Assembly: GCF_000313135.1 (NCBI RefSeq)
Contig: NW_004457654.1
Span: 442,210-506,209 of the forward strand
Origin: Acanthamoeba castellanii str. Neff
Taxonomy: Eukaryota > Discosea > Longamoebia > Acanthamoebidae
Reading direction: 5' to 3'
DNA length: 64,000 nucleotides
Shown: piece after piece, positions 11,044 through 27,287 of the stretch
Layout: every line of letters starts with the position of its first letter
How positions within the stretch are numbered: the stretch's first letter is position 1
Made by a program: the position numbers and the translations under genes
The notes under the pieces: model-generated
What the model was told of the DNA's origin: nothing
The model's database searches: none
Seen by the model: only the letters and a program-made list of their open reading frames with translations

Positions 11044-13011
11044 ATGGACCCCGCGCAGACAGGAGCTGGGGTTGAGTCGCTGTTCAGCTTTCTTGAGAAC
11101 CAAGCCGCGTTGTCGTTTGCCCCTTCAGGTACCTCCTGTTCTCTCCCCATTTCTCGTCTCTTCGTCTCCTTTTGTAGAAATTTGCGTCTTTTGCACTACA
11201 TCAACTACTTCAACTGTCTCTGGCAGAGGCGAGTCGTGCCGTGGCTGCGGGCCAGGTTCATGACGGGTTCAAGCCCGTGATGGGTACGCCGCGCTTGTTT
11301 GAAGGAGCGGGGTCGGCAGCTGGCCACACGAAGGAGACGAAGAAGAAGAAGAGCACGGGCGTCTCCTGGGCAGAGCGGATCGAGGCCGCGATCGTGAACT
11401 CGGGTGGTCAGGCCAGCCTCAAGGCCATCCTACACTTCATCGAACTCCGCTTTACCGATGTCGCCGCCGTCGGCTATGACTGGAAGCGCACCATCAGCTT
11501 CACTCTGCAAGGGTAAGTCGGTCATCCTCCTCGCCCTCACTACACACGCATAGGACCACACTACACAGTTGCTGACAGCATCAACTCCCACATGCACACA
11601 GTGGCGATCAGTTCAAGAAGGTCGGCAGCGAGTGCGGTGGCGTCTGGCAGATGTGCCAGCCCACCGAGGAGGTACCGCCGTGGGAACTGAACAACCTGGA
11701 GCTCAAGAGGTACTGTCTCGTTCACTTCATCGCACAGGTCTCTCCAGTAGTATTGTCTTCGTCTTCACCGTAAAGGCCTGGGTTGGTATGTGGGCTACGA
11801 AGCGAGGGCCTGGAATTAGTACTTACCCGCCCGTGTCTCTTCATCAGGATCATTGAGGAAGAAGCCAAGACGAAGAAGGAAAAGCTGGACGAGGAGAAGC
11901 TCAAGCTTGACTCGCGCAAGAGCACGAGGAAGCGGCGCAGCCACAGTCCGCGCAAGCGAAGCAAAAGTCGAAGCAGAAGCCGAAGCAGCCGCCGCAGTCG
12001 TCGCAGCCGCAGTCGTAGCAGGGACCGAGAGAGGAAAAGATCGGAGAGACGACACAAAAGCTCGAGGAGGAATGCCGAAGAGGAGAAGCGGGTGAAGAGG
12101 CGCAAGTCTGAAGACGGCCACAGCACTTTGAAGGACAGAACGAAGCCGACAACCAAAGGTGCTGGTGAGATCGAACCCTTTGAGGACTTCCAGGCCGCTC
12201 TGCGGGTACCCTTCTTCTTCTCCTCCCTCGTCATGTTCGATGAACTTATTTTGATCTGCGCTCGGCCAACGTGCCCAGGCCAAGCTAGAAGCGCAGGCCC
12301 AGCAGGACATGGCGTCTGCTGTCCAGGGCCGAGGAGAGCCCCTTGGGCCGATCGACATCTCGGCGGGCGGAATCGGTAAGACGGAAGGGAACGAAGAACA
12401 CAAGACCGAGCCTACCAGTACCAGCGAAAAGGTGGAAGAGGAAGGAGAAGCGGTGATTAAGTCCAAGGAGGAGGAGATCCTGGAACTCTACCTCAAGCAA
12501 CACCAACAGGACAAACAGAGTAAACAACCAGGCCACCACGAGGAGCTAACTGGGTATCTACCTCCGACCGATCTGCGTGTGTTGTGCAAATTACTGAGTG
12601 GCTATCCCTGACAGGGAGTACGGTACCCAACCAGTGATGGCGCATGAGGCCAACAGCTACGACTACTCGAGTACGTACGGGTACTACAGCGGCTACAGCG
12701 GCTACACAACCGATCCAGCCGCCTGGGAGCAGTACCAGGCGCAGTACGCCCAGGTACGCACCACATATGCTCATCAGTTACTTTAGCGCTAACGCTCACT
12801 TCATGGGTTGATGTAGTGGACGGCCTACTACACGAGCATGGGCGCGGTGATGACGACGCCAATGACCATGATGGAAGAAGGGGGCGATGACCTTGGCGAG
12901 GAGGGCGGCAAGAAGAAGGGCGGCAAGAAGCCCACGCCCGAGTTTTGGAAGGCCTACAAGGAGAAGAAGAGGAGGAAGAAGGCCGCCACCAGGTTCAACC
13001 TCAAAGGCTAG
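11044..13011 (+). CDS. RS-rich nuclear protein with forkhead-like winged-helix segment
   Basis: Exons 11044-11128, 11227-11512 and several more up to the stop at 13009-13011. The N-terminal part contains a Lys-rich nuclear signal (KETKKKK). A segment then resembles a winged helix: WAERIEAAIVNSGGQASLKA, YDWKRTISFTLQGGDQFKKV and GGVWQM, spaced like a forkhead recognition helix and wing. A long Glu/Lys coiled coil follows, then an Arg-Ser domain (SRSRSRSSRRSRR), then a Tyr/Gly/Ser tract. The basic C-terminus includes PEFWKAYKEKKRRKKAA. RS domains mark splicing or transcription-coupled factors. The mix of DNA-binding-like and RS parts suggests a nuclear co-transcriptional role; the family is unassigned. 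Its 3' end is 35 nt from the convergent F-box/WD gene. Confidence 0.7.
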
Positions 13012-13046
13012 TGAACAACAAAACTAAACAACAACTATTGACTTCT

Positions 13047-15455
13047 TCAGGAGAGCTGTTTGGTTGAAAGATCGTGAACGAAGGAGCTGATGTGGATGGC
13101 CTGGCCACGACCCACGACGATGCGGTCCTGGTCCATCCGCACTTGCTTGGTGCCCAGCCCCCCTACGCCCGGTACGTGCACTTGCCACAACGTCAAGCGC
13201 TCTTGGGCCGACACACCTGCGCCGCGGTAGCAACTTGGTGAGAGGAGGCAGCAAAACGCACACGACGTGGCACTCGTCACACAGCATGCGTACCGGTGGA
13301 GAGTAGGGTGTCGTAGGAGCTTAGACAGAGCCAGTCATCGCTGGCGTAGACGACTCGCTCCAGCTCGGGCTGTGCGCAGCAATGCCCATACAAGTAGCGT
13401 GGCAGCTGAACGACAAATGCGCCACATGCGCTGGGCGTCAGCGCACACCGGGAGCAGAACAAAAGAGATCGAGAGTGTGTGGAGGCGTGCATACATAGGA
13501 CTGTGGCATGCGCAGGTCCCACAAGAGCGATCCGTGTGCGGTGGAGACGAGTGTGTAGAAGCTGTTCAGGCACGCCAGGGAGATTGTAGGCTCGGCCAGA
13601 GGAAGAGCGCACACTTTGACTCCTGATGATGGGTGGAGGGTGATGGATGATGGATGATGAGGGTGATGATGATCAACGTGCGGGTGAGCAGATTGAGTGT
13701 AGAAGGTCTTACCGCTCTTGGCGTCGTAGACGGTTACGTCCTGAGAGCCGGTGAGAATCTTCTGATCGTCGTACTGGCAGGACGTGGCGGCGTGAGCACC
13801 ACTAACAAACGGAAGAAGAAGAAGAAGAAGAAGAAGAAGAAGAAGAAGAAGAAGAAGAAGAAGAAGAAGAAGAAGAAGAAGAGAGGTCGCTCGTACGTGC
13901 AGCACTGTAGTTTTGGTCGCCTCGGGCAGTGTCCACAGCGGTTGTGTGCTCGTCAAATCCCACAATTGCTGTTTCCACCCGCAGTTGCATCTTAGCCAAA
14001 ACGAACCGTGAGGCATGGCGCTGTTTTGATGGGGGGGAGCGAACCGCGGTGGAGAGGGTGGCAGAGACAAACTTGCCCAGGGCTACGTTACAGGCCACAC
14101 TGGAGACGGTCTCGGGTTCTTCTGCCTCGATGCGTCCCGGGTGCGGGTAGACCGCCAACAACCGACCGTCGTCTGTGCCCAGTGACCACCACACCCGAGT
14201 TAGTTTCGCGCCTCTTCGCGTGCAATCGGAGCTAAAAAAACACATAAGTCAAAGGTACCGTGGTACAGGTGCAGCTTGCTCCCGGTGCCGCCCACGAGGA
14301 GGAACGGGTCGAACTGCTGGTGGCACATGGGGCTGAAGGGCACGCTGATCTTGCCCTGGCTGGCACCCGAGACCACATCGTAAAAGTGAATGCCCGCCTG
14401 CATACAACAACATTGACGCATGTGAACACAAGACACCACGCACGCCACACGCCGCACGCCGCACGCAGCGCACCACACACGGCGCAAGAAACAGTGAATA
14501 GTGGTGTTACGCACGTGGCTGAGTGAGGTGAGGGTGCCGCCTGGCCGGTAATCGAAGCTTCTGACCGTCGAGCTGAGCGGGATGGTCTTCACCAGCATCG
14601 TGCCGACCCTCCAGTTGCGTTCTGGGTGCGTGTCGTGCGTGTCGTGAGTGTCGTGCGTGTTTTGTGTGTCGTCTTAGTTCTCACGCTCATTAGACCTGAA
14701 GAAGAATGCAGGGCATGCACGCACCCAAATGGCAGCGCATGCGGTAGTACTGCTTCCAAGAGGTGCGGGGCGGCGGCACCAATGCCGACGCTCGGCCATG
14801 CCGCAGCCACCGCCTACTAGTCAGCACCAGCATCTTCCACAGCGCGTCAGACTCCTGCGTGTGTGTGGTGCGTGTCGTGCGTGTGGTGCGTGTCGTGCGT
14901 CAGTCTGCTGAGTAGCCCGTGGGCGGCCTGGCTCAGAGGTACCTGGTCGGTGCCGTCGGGGGAGGTGGTGGGCGATCGGAGCGCGCCGAGGATGGTGGCC
15001 CAGGCCCGGCAGGTGGCGGAACAGGCGAGGACGTCCCTGGGCGCCTCCACCGCAGCAAACACCGCGCAGAGCACCTCGACCGGCAGATCCTCGATCGTCG
15101 TCCGCTGTCGCTGCTGCAGCTCGCCATCTTCATCAACTCCACCATCACCGTCGTCTCCATCACCACCGCCGTCGTCGACGTCGTCTTCTTGTTGTTCGCT
15201 TGTGCCTGCTGCTGGTGGTTGTGGTGGCTGCAGGCCAGCCAGGCGACGGCGCTCGAGCTCCGGCCCGAGGAGGGGCAGCTGCCGCTGGGCCGCGGTGAAG
15301 TGCGACTCGAGCCACGCCTCGATCGGCGTGCGCCCATCACCTTCGCCCATCATCGTCGTGTTGGGTGCCGCGTGGGCATCGTCTTCCTCAGGGTCGGCGG
15401 CTGCGCCGAGAGTTGTTTGTTGGTCCGAGCCGCAGTTTGGTGTTTTAGAAGTCAT
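13047..15455 (-). CDS. F-box / WD40-repeat protein
   Basis: Reading right to left, the ATG at 15455 opens an acidic N-terminus and then an F-box: TIEDLPVEVLCAVFAAV with CSATCRAWATIL. A small exon gives ESDALWKMLVL and a Trp/Tyr/Arg-rich link. The rest forms a beta-propeller of WD-type strands: TVRSFDYRPGGTL, GIHFYDVVSGASQGKI, TDDGRLLAVYPHPG, TSCQYDDQKILTGSQ, GSLLWDLRMPQ and TLWQVHVPG. F-box proteins dock targets onto SCF (Skp1-cullin-F-box) ubiquitin ligases, with the propeller binding substrate. The start codon overlaps the stop of the coiled-coil ORF upstream. A long GAA tract lies in one intron. Confidence 0.8.
13811..13880 (+). repeat. (GAA)n trinucleotide tract
   Basis: About 23 GAA units on the + strand (TTC on the coding strand of the F-box/WD gene), inside an intron as a near-perfect polypyrimidine run. 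Confidence 0.9.
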
Positions 15456-15822
15456 CAGGTGTCCAGCCAGAAGACGCAAAGTCGCCCATTAAGTCGTTTC
15501 CCATCTCAACGTTCGCTAAACTCTGCTCCTCATCTCCCTGGCCCTGAATTTGACAAGATTGAGACGTTTCCTCGATCGAATCCCGATCTGCTGCATGAAC
15601 CCTCTCTCCACGGTGCTGTGGTGATCGGGAACCCTCCAAAATCTTCAATTTTCGCTTCATTTTGCGTAATCTCGATTCGTAGACACGCCGAAGCTGCTCG
15701 TTGTCTTGCGCCAGCTTGTCGAGCGTCCTCTGCTTGTGCGCAAGCTCGTCCTCGAGCTTGATCACCCGCTCACTCAGTCGCTCATTCTCGCGCAGCACCT
15801 CAAACCAATCGATCTCATCCAT
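15445..15822 (-). CDS. Short coiled-coil protein
   Basis: A single 125-codon frame with a clear ATG. The first half is a strong heptad coiled coil (RENERLSERVIKLEDELAHK, then QDNEQLRRVYESRLRKMKRK). The second half is acidic and polar, and ends SSGWTPDDF. No family is recognised. The stop codon lies inside the first codons of the F-box/WD gene, giving an 11-nt overlap on the same strand. It may be a separate small protein, the upstream cistron of a shared transcript, or a 5' exon of the F-box gene with an unseen splice. Confidence 0.6.
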   Translation of the reverse strand: MDEIDWFEVLRENERLSERVIKLEDELAHKQRTLDKLAQDNEQLRRVYESRLRKMKRKLKILEGSRSPQHRGERVHAADRDSIEETSQSCQIQGQGDEEQSLANVEMGNDLMGDFASSGWTPDDF

Positions 15823-15967
15823 TCATTCGCTACTTCTTGTACTTTGGCACACTCACCGCAAGCAAAGGTGCAGACGTGGCAGCCAGACACGCTGTTCGCT
15901 GAAGAAGAAGAAGAAGGAGCTCACACCAGTGGTCGGAGGCGACGATGATGATGGCGGCGACGATGTG

Positions 15968-17991
15968 TCAGGGATCGGCGGAGAGGGCGCAGAGGACGAG
16001 CTGTTCGGCGTCCCAGTGCGGGCGCGAACTTGGCTGCTTGGCGAGCCACACGAAGGCACGGGCCACCTTCTCCTGCCTCCACAGTGTGTACTCTGGAACG
16101 CGCCAGCGAAGCACGAGAAGGGTCAATACCACGTGGCACGACACGCACGGCCCACATACCAGCGCATCTCACCACCACCGCCTTCACCATCTTCGTCATC
16201 ATCACCACCAACGTCGTCGTCGTCGTCATCATCACCAAAAGGAGGAGTTGCGTTACCTGCGGTCTCGCTGCCCAGCAGGTTGAATCGGGTCACCACGAAG
16301 TAGACCGGTCCAGCGTAGTACGGACACATGTGGACAGGTGCGACAAACCGGGGCAGCTGGCAGGCATGCTTCGTCAGACGAAACGAGCCACGGCGCAAAG
16401 GTGGTGGATGGGTGGTGACAGCAACGGGGTACCTTGAGGCGTTGGATGGCGGTTTCGGTGCTCGAGGCGTTGACCAGGAAGAGAGCCACCGCCAGACCTT
16501 TCTCAAACTGCCCCTTGCCTTCACCCAGCACCCCGTGCAGCTCTCTGTACACCTGCGTGCGGTTCATCACCGTACATTTGTCGTTGGGTGGTGAGAACAC
16601 AGCCACGTTCCAGACACACACACGAGAACACAACACCACACATCCGTACCCGTTCCTGGTAGGTATCGCTGCGCTCCATTTGCTGGCCGTTCACCACGTA
16701 GATGAGCTTGAGAGTGTGCCCCCAACCTTCCTCGATCGTCAGGCCGCAGAACATGGCCTTGCCCTTGGCCCGGTACCAGTTCCTGGAGTTACCCCAAAAG
16801 TTTGAGCGTCCGCCCCACGGACCACGATTGGATCTAAGCGTGGCGGTGCGAACCTGGGCCTGCGAATGACGCAGATGTTGGCAAGGCGCTGCACGGGCGA
16901 GCCCCACTCGTTGGCGCTACAAAAGGCCACACGGATCACCCTACACTTGCCTGCCACCGCACGCACGCACCACACACGACATACACGACACACGACACAC
17001 GACAGCAAATTCAAGTGAGGTTCTACTCCGCGCACAGATCGCGGGATCTGCTGGGCGTTTGCTGTTGGTTAGGCCTAATGCATTTGGGTGGCAAGGTACC
17101 CCCGGGGCTGACGATATCGGCTTCAAGGTGAATGTCGGCGTCGGACGGTACCGGTGCGTATGACGAGGCAAACGAGGAGAAACTCTTAAGCGCCTCTTCC
17201 TTGATGATATTGGCGATGGCGGAGAGAGTGGAGAATGAGGGAAGGCCTGCCAGGATGAATGCTGAGTCTACGGGCTTGCGCCATTCGGTCACCATTTCGT
17301 GCATGCTGAGAGCCACAACACAACACCGCACACGCACCACCGCACATAAACCATCGCACACAGTGAGACGAGCGAGCAACCAAACACGCACACGCACACA
17401 CGACACATACGCACGCGTACCGGCGGTAGGCCTGCTTCCAGCCACCGTAGCCGTCGCGGGTGGCATGCGACCTGACAAACTCCCGCAAGGCCGCCGCGTG
17501 GCCGATGCCGTCCTCGTCCTCGTCATCGCTCTCGCCGTTTTCGCCCTCGCTCTCGCGTTCGGAACGGAGCGAGAAGCGGGCGAACAGGTCGCTGATGGGA
17601 TGCTCCAGCCATGCGTTGGCCCGCTCTGGCACGGACTGCCCTCCCGCCCGATGACAGGTCAGCCGACGATGTACGAGATTTTGATCGATGTGTGGCAACA
17701 GGCGTACGGTGTATGGATGTGGACCGATCGTGGCTTCGCCCCAGAAATCTGATCCAAAGCGGCGAAGGAACAGCGTGCACCACACCACCTCGCTTTCGGT
17801 CTCATGCCGCAGATCGCTGCATGTTTGCGTCACCTGTAGAAAATCCCAAATCTCTCCTAAATGAATGAAATGTAAAGCGCTACTTGGGGGGGGGTTGATA
17901 CGCTTGCAAGATCAGCAGGAGTCAGGTGCAGCAACACGCACGCCTTCAGATTAGCGTCCAAATCCAAGAACCCTCCAACTTCTCTTGCCAT
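15968..17991 (-). CDS. F-box domain protein
   Basis: The F-box is split over two exons. A 30-codon first exon (17902-17991) begins MAREVGGFLDLDANLKACVL and has TPADLAS. It joins in phase 0 to the exon starting at 17833, VTQTCSDLRHETESEVVWCT, giving the usual Leu/Pro then Val-Cys-Trp pattern that binds Skp1. Later exons hold WLEHPISDLFARFSL, an acidic stretch, a Ser/Pro-rich region and several beta-rich segments. The last exon encodes EYTLWRQEKVARAFVWLAKQ and stops at 15968-15970. The substrate-binding part matches no repeat family I recognise. It is likely an SCF adaptor. Confidence 0.68.
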
Positions 17992-18087
17992 TCGTGCAGC
18001 AGTGCATGATTTGTTTATGCCGCTAAGTCGTTGCTTTCGTGTTCTTATTGGTTCGGTGAAGCTTGTACGCTCCTTCCTGTTGGGCGT

Positions 18088-20298
18088 TCAAGTGCCGCGT
18101 GACATCCGCTTCGTCGTCTCCGTCGTCTTGTACTTCTTGCGTCTCGCCAGGAAGCCCGGGCCGACCTCGAACCGCTTGTAGCTGAGCGCCCCGCCGCCCA
18201 AGCCCATGCCGTACTGCTCCATCGGGGAATGCGGTGATGAAGAAGACGAAGAGATGGAGGAGTCAAGTGATTGCTGGCGCGGTCGACGTGGGGCCGGCGA
18301 AGAAGCTGGCGAGGACTCCTCCATTCCTTCGCAGTCGTCTTCCTCGTCTTCGCCCTCGTCGAGCCGTCTATCCTCATAGAGTCCAAAAAGGTGCGCTCGA
18401 CGAGACGATCGTGCAGCTGGCTGCTGTGATGGCGGTGCTGCTGGTGCGTAGCCGCTGCGCAGTGACGGGTGAGACCGCAGGCTTCCTCCTGGTGCGTTCG
18501 TGGGCGATTCTGTCGACCGTATCGTGCCTGTCGGTGATGCGAGTCTCTTCCGGCCCTTCTCTCGGCTGGCGAGATCTCTGCGGCCAGGCTCAGCGTCGTG
18601 GCCGTATATACGGCGGTCGTCGCCGGCTGTCGTGGTGGGCCAGGATCCCTGGCCGCCTGTGATCTCGCTCCAGTCGTGTTCAGCGGAAGAGTTGGGTTGC
18701 TCGACGTTGTGACGGTCCACAGCTGTCTCGGTGCCCTCCCTCTCGTAGAAGAGAATCAGCGGTTGGAGTCGGCCGAGTCTGCATTTCTCTCTCACGTGCT
18801 GCTGTAGGTACGGACCCACCTCCTTCATACGCATTCGTTTTTCAACAACGGTATGCGATTAGCAACGCGGCTTGGTGTCGTAAAGAGCAGAAAGAGCATT
18901 AGTGTACCGTGACAGATGCGTCGTCGAATGTCATCCACACCCGCTTCTTCGGATTGAAGAAGAAGGCCATGTAGTGGCAGGCGTAGAAGCAGATCTGGCA
19001 AATAGGAAACGCGTGAGCACTCGGGCTAGACATGGCGTGTGATAGGCACCAAAAAGGGCTTCGAAGAGGTACCATGCCTCGTAGACGGTACTGACACTCT
19101 TCGTCGACGTTGGGGAAGCTGTGTCGCAGGTCAAGCTGCTCATCGAGCAGGTTGAACACTTCAGACATGATATCTGCGGACACCCGCGGCGAGTCCCTGG
19201 GCCATGAGTCATGTGGTGAGCATTCTGCACTTGATCAGCGCAAGAGGGAAAGAGGCGTACCACACTAAACCGACAGTGAAGATGTCAGGGTAGGAAGGGA
19301 ATAGGAATCGAGCAGCTGGGCTCTTTACCGTGCATGCCTGTCATCAAGCAGAGTATCGTAAGTGATCATGGCTATGACGATAGTAGCAAATTTGCTACTC
19401 ACCTCATTGACACACGAGCGCAGACCCTGGTCGCCGGCTAGATGGAGTAACTTCCCGAAGCCTAGCTGTGGGTAAGCAACGTGGACGTTTCTGCGCAAAG
19501 ACAGGGACATGAGCATACGGTATACGCCATAAGCCAGGTGAGGCGGAAGGATACATCAAATCGTTGGTGTAGCCGTAGTGTATCCACCCCTGCGAGAGCA
19601 CAGGTTCCGAGGAGCAGCCACACTTGGAACACTCGCTTTGCTCCATCACGTTGATACCGAAGACCTGCAAGAGTGGGAGCTCATGAGAAAGAGAAAAGGA
19701 GAAGCATGCTGCAGGATAGAGCGCGACCTGATGAACAAGACAAGCCGGCTCGCAGTAGTCTGAGCTGCCATCTTCTCGTTTCTTGGCCAAGCTATCGTGC
19801 AAGCAGGAGAGAATAGAGTCGAGAGCCTCCATGGCATCGTCCTTGAACGGGGGTAGGTAAGACAAAAGGCAGAGTACGTCGAAGAAGATGTTGTACAAGT
19901 AGCGGGTGTACCATTTGATTGATTTGAAACCGACCTTCCTTGGCAAAGAGGTTGCTGAGCGCCTCACGAAGCACTTTCGGTGGCAGCACAGCTTCTTCAC
20001 TCCATTCGTAATTACTTAACAACACCTGCGAGATTGGAAAGGATGAGGATCATGAGTGGCAGATTAAACGAAGAAAGGACCTACACAAGCGGCAACGCAC
20101 CTTGAGAGCACAGTGGATGCATGAACCTTGTGCAGCGTGCTTGTGTTCGGCCGTGCTGCTCTGGAATTTGTCCCTGAATGATCGAAGGTGCCACAACCCC
20201 TGAATCACCACGTTCAGGAAGCAGTTCTGCTCGCCCACTCGATTCTGCAGCCCCTTCTTCGCCTCATCTTCACGTGATGTGCCGCGTGGATCTTGCAT
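18088..20298 (-). CDS. Ubiquitin carboxyl-terminal hydrolase, USP53/54-like
   Basis: A many-exon gene starting MQDPRGTSREDEAKKGLQNR. The Cys box is VGEQNCFLNVVIQGLWHLR, the variant typical of the USP53/54 and related plant group. Zinc-finger-like cysteines appear in SECSKCGC. The His box reads CHYMAFFFNPKKRVWMTFDD. Both catalytic Cys and His are present. After the domain, GRLQPLILFYERE marks its end. A Ser/Glu-rich disordered tail follows to RMSRGT. USPs remove ubiquitin from proteins; this subgroup was long called inactive in animals, so activity should not be assumed. It lies between the PIWI gene and an F-box gene, all on the same strand. Confidence 0.85.
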
Positions 20299-20386
20299 CT
20301 GTGGCCTCTCCCATGCATCAGCTGATTAGCTGCTAATATTCCAAACCGGTTTTATTTGCACGTTCCTTTTGGGTCCACAAAATGGC

Positions 20387-24649
<4,263 letters not shown>

Positions 24650-24861
24650 GGTCTCTATTCTCGATGGTTGCGGTAAGATTCAACTACTCTCTTGTTGTTT
24701 GTAGCTTCTGCGCCCTCCTCCGTTGCGGTCTGCAATAAGATTCAAAAGCTGTATGGTCTGAGCTGCAGTTGGTGTTGGCAGTTTGCTACGGCTGTCCAGG
24801 ACAGGAACCAGACAAGCAATTTCTCGGCCATTTCTTTTGCTCGTCGACAAAAAACCACTGG

Positions 24862-26196
24862 TCAGGCCCAGATGCCGATGACCGACATGACTGCAGCGCC
24901 GAACAGAAGGCCGACGTACGACGCCAGCCTGCAGAGAGAGAAGCAGTCAGGACAAAAGGCGCCTTGGTGGGGTCATCATTCCTAATGTTGGGTCATTGCA
25001 AGTTTGGCGTACCGGTGCCAGTGGAGAGACTTGCTATCGGCGTGAGTATCGTGGTAGGCGCGGATCATGTGCGCAAGAGCAACATAGATCAGAATGCCAC
25101 CCGAGAGCGCCTACGGTGTGGGTGAAGAAATTAGTACATTGTGGCGAGACTATTGGGGAATGTGACGTGAGCAGAGGGAGTAAGTGCCTGGAAGGTGCCG
25201 TCGACGGTGCTGTAGGCCATCGAGCCGTCCTCAAGGGCCGACTTGACGCCCAGTCCGATGCCGATGCCCACCGGCGCCGACGCCGCGAACACGAAGTCGA
25301 TCAGCAGCACCGACAAGATCTTACGCATGTCGACGTCGGCCACGCGAGACCCGAGTCCGAGGCCCTCGAAGAACTGGTGGAAGATGATGGCGATGAACAG
25401 AGCGTGGTCGTTGTCGGCCGTGCCCAGAGCCAGACCCACGAAAATGTTCTGTGCGGGATCAATCAAAAAGAAGTGTGAGATGTGTGAAGTGGTGCACGTG
25501 CATGTGCCCTGTAGAAGCATGCTGACCAAACGTACATGGAACAGAAGGCCGAAGAAGAGGACAAGCATCTTCACCATTCGTCGTGTTGCGGGGGTGTAGT
25601 CCTTAGAGGTCTTCTCTTTCTTGGTCTTTTCAGACTTGGAGTTCTGCACCCCTTCGTCTGTCGACTCCTTCTCGGCGAGCTCTTTCTTTGCTTCGATATC
25701 GTCTTCTTCGTCGTCTTCCACGAGAGCTGGCTCGCCTTTCTTGTGTGAGTGCGCGTGCGAGTGCGCGTGCGCCACACGAAAGTGAGCTGCGAGAAAATCG
25801 ACCAACTCCTCGACCGAGAAGCAGATGATGACGCCCATCATCGCGATCCACGCCGGCCACGCGTAGTCTCGGGTCATCTCCGAGGCATCAGACTGCTCCA
25901 TCACCTCGTCGAACGACTCGAACGAATCGGGAATTGAATGTACAAAGCCTGCACCGTGCACGCAGTTCGTAGGTAAGGTCAGGCACAAGACAGGACGAGC
26001 CTCAAGGGAGTGTAGTCGACGTACCGACGGCGAGAATGAGGCCCGCGGCAAGGCCGTTGAAGAAGGAGAAGTAGATGCGTCGAGTGATGCCGTAAGAGGG
26101 AAAGAAGAAAGAGACGAGTGAGGGAAGGAGCGCGCCGGCGAAGCCCAGCACGAAGATAACCGGAATGCCCACAACGGCGAACACTGGGAACGCCAT
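24862..26196 (-). CDS. ZIP-family metal transporter
   Basis: From the ATG at 26196 (MAFPVFAVVGIPVIFVLG) several hydrophobic helices follow: SLVSFFFPSYG, then NGLAAGLILAVG. The cytosolic loop is His-rich (HAHSHAHSHKK) and then acidic/basic. Helix 4/5 carries FHQFFEGLGLGSRVAD, the ZIP signature with metal-coordinating His and Glu. The last exons give AHMIRAYHD and end SVIGIWA. ZIP proteins bring zinc, iron or manganese into the cytosol. An upstream exon cannot be excluded, because the frame stays open to about 26232. The gene shows the short-intron style of its neighbours. Confidence 0.88.
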
Positions 26197-26693
26197 AGCT
26201 GCAGCCAACAAAAGAAAAAGAACTGCAGGCACAGATCTTGTGTCAGAGGTTCACTCCGCGGAGGTGCAGCGCGAAGAAGAAGACGACAGTGATTGTAGGA
26301 GCGCACCTTGGCGATGGGAAGGCGAGTGAGCTACGGGCGGCACAGAAGAGAAAGGAAGAAAAGGAGAGCGTGCGGGCGTTGGTCTTATGCTCTCACTTTG
26401 CCTTGCTTCACGCTACTTTAACTCGTCTTTCACGTTACAGACCACAGTCCGAAAGGTCAGTTCTCGCACAGTTATCGGACGAAAAGAAAGATCCGGGATT
26501 TTTTCGGGCCAATCATAAATTGCTGCGGGCCAGACTGCACGTGTAACGGCCGAGCACAAAAGACCTATTGGTCGCGCACCAAGGTCGAGCCTTCCCCGCA
26601 GTTGCTTTGCTCCGGCCTCTGTCTTGTTAGGCATCGGTGGTGGAACTAACCAACTTCCGAACTGCGCCAGGTACCGTGAAAATGCAGTTCTCG
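26197..26693. other. Intergenic spacer
   Basis: 497 nt between the ZIP start and the deformylase stop, both on the minus strand. It holds the ZIP promoter and perhaps a 5' exon near 26220-26300. I see no other coding or structured element. Confidence 0.45.
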
Positions 26694-27287
26694 TCAGCGA
26701 CGGATCACGGTGCCCTCTTCGCCTGTGGCCTGCTTGTAGTCAGCCTCCATCTCGCCCAGCCTTGCGCGCACTAGCTCGAATTGTTGTGGCGTGAGATGAT
26801 CGACAAAGACCCGGCCGTTGAGATGGTCCAGCTCGTGCTGCACGACGACGCCGAGGAAGTCGCCGAGGCCCACGTCCAGGCCTGCCACCCGCCGCTCTAC
26901 GCCCCACTCGTCCTGCGCCACGATGTCGAGGCCGTTGTAGCGGGTCACGTCGGCGAAGATGCCCGGAAAGCTGAGGCAGCCCTCCTTGTAGACCGAGCTG
27001 CCGCCGGTGTTCTCCAGGCGCGGGTTGATCCACACCTGCCGGTCGACGGGCACCTGGTCCTTGGAGCGGGTGAGGCGGTCGGTCACGAAGATGCGCTTCG
27101 ACACGCCCACCTGCGGAGCCGCCAGACCCACGCCCCGCGATGAGGCCATGCAGGCGAACATGCCCTGGCAGAACCGCCGCAGGTCATCGTCGAACACGGT
27201 TACCGGTTGAGCCACCAACCGCAGCACCGGGTGGGGGTAGTGGACCAGCGCAGGCACCTGCGGGTACACCACCTTCAAACAATTCAT
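26694..27287 (-). CDS. PDF: Peptide deformylase
   Basis: A single uninterrupted frame of 197 codons. All three deformylase motifs are present: GVGLAAPQVG, EGCLSFPG and QHELDHLNG, the last being the HExxH metal site with the nearby Cys of motif 2 as third ligand. The enzyme removes the formyl group from the starting methionine of organelle-made proteins. The N-terminus (MNCLKVVYPQVPALVHYPHP) reaches the domain almost at once, so no clear transit peptide is seen, and a longer start or an upstream exon is possible. It has no intron, unlike most neighbours. Confidence 0.93.
   Translation of the reverse strand: MNCLKVVYPQVPALVHYPHPVLRLVAQPVTVFDDDLRRFCQGMFACMASSRGVGLAAPQVGVSKRIFVTDRLTRSKDQVPVDRQVWINPRLENTGGSSVYKEGCLSFPGIFADVTRYNGLDIVAQDEWGVERRVAGLDVGLGDFLGVVVQHELDHLNGRVFVDHLTPQQFELVRARLGEMEADYKQATGEEGTVIRR

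Noticed and set aside
13811..13880. GAA tract as a CRISPR-like or telomere-like array
   Set aside because: A simple trinucleotide repeat without spacers, inside an intron.
15121..15260. Plus-strand frame with a hydrophobic stretch opposite the F-box gene
   Set aside because: It is the complement of the acidic low-complexity part of the F-box protein; GAC/GAT-rich coding reads as Val/Ile on the other strand.
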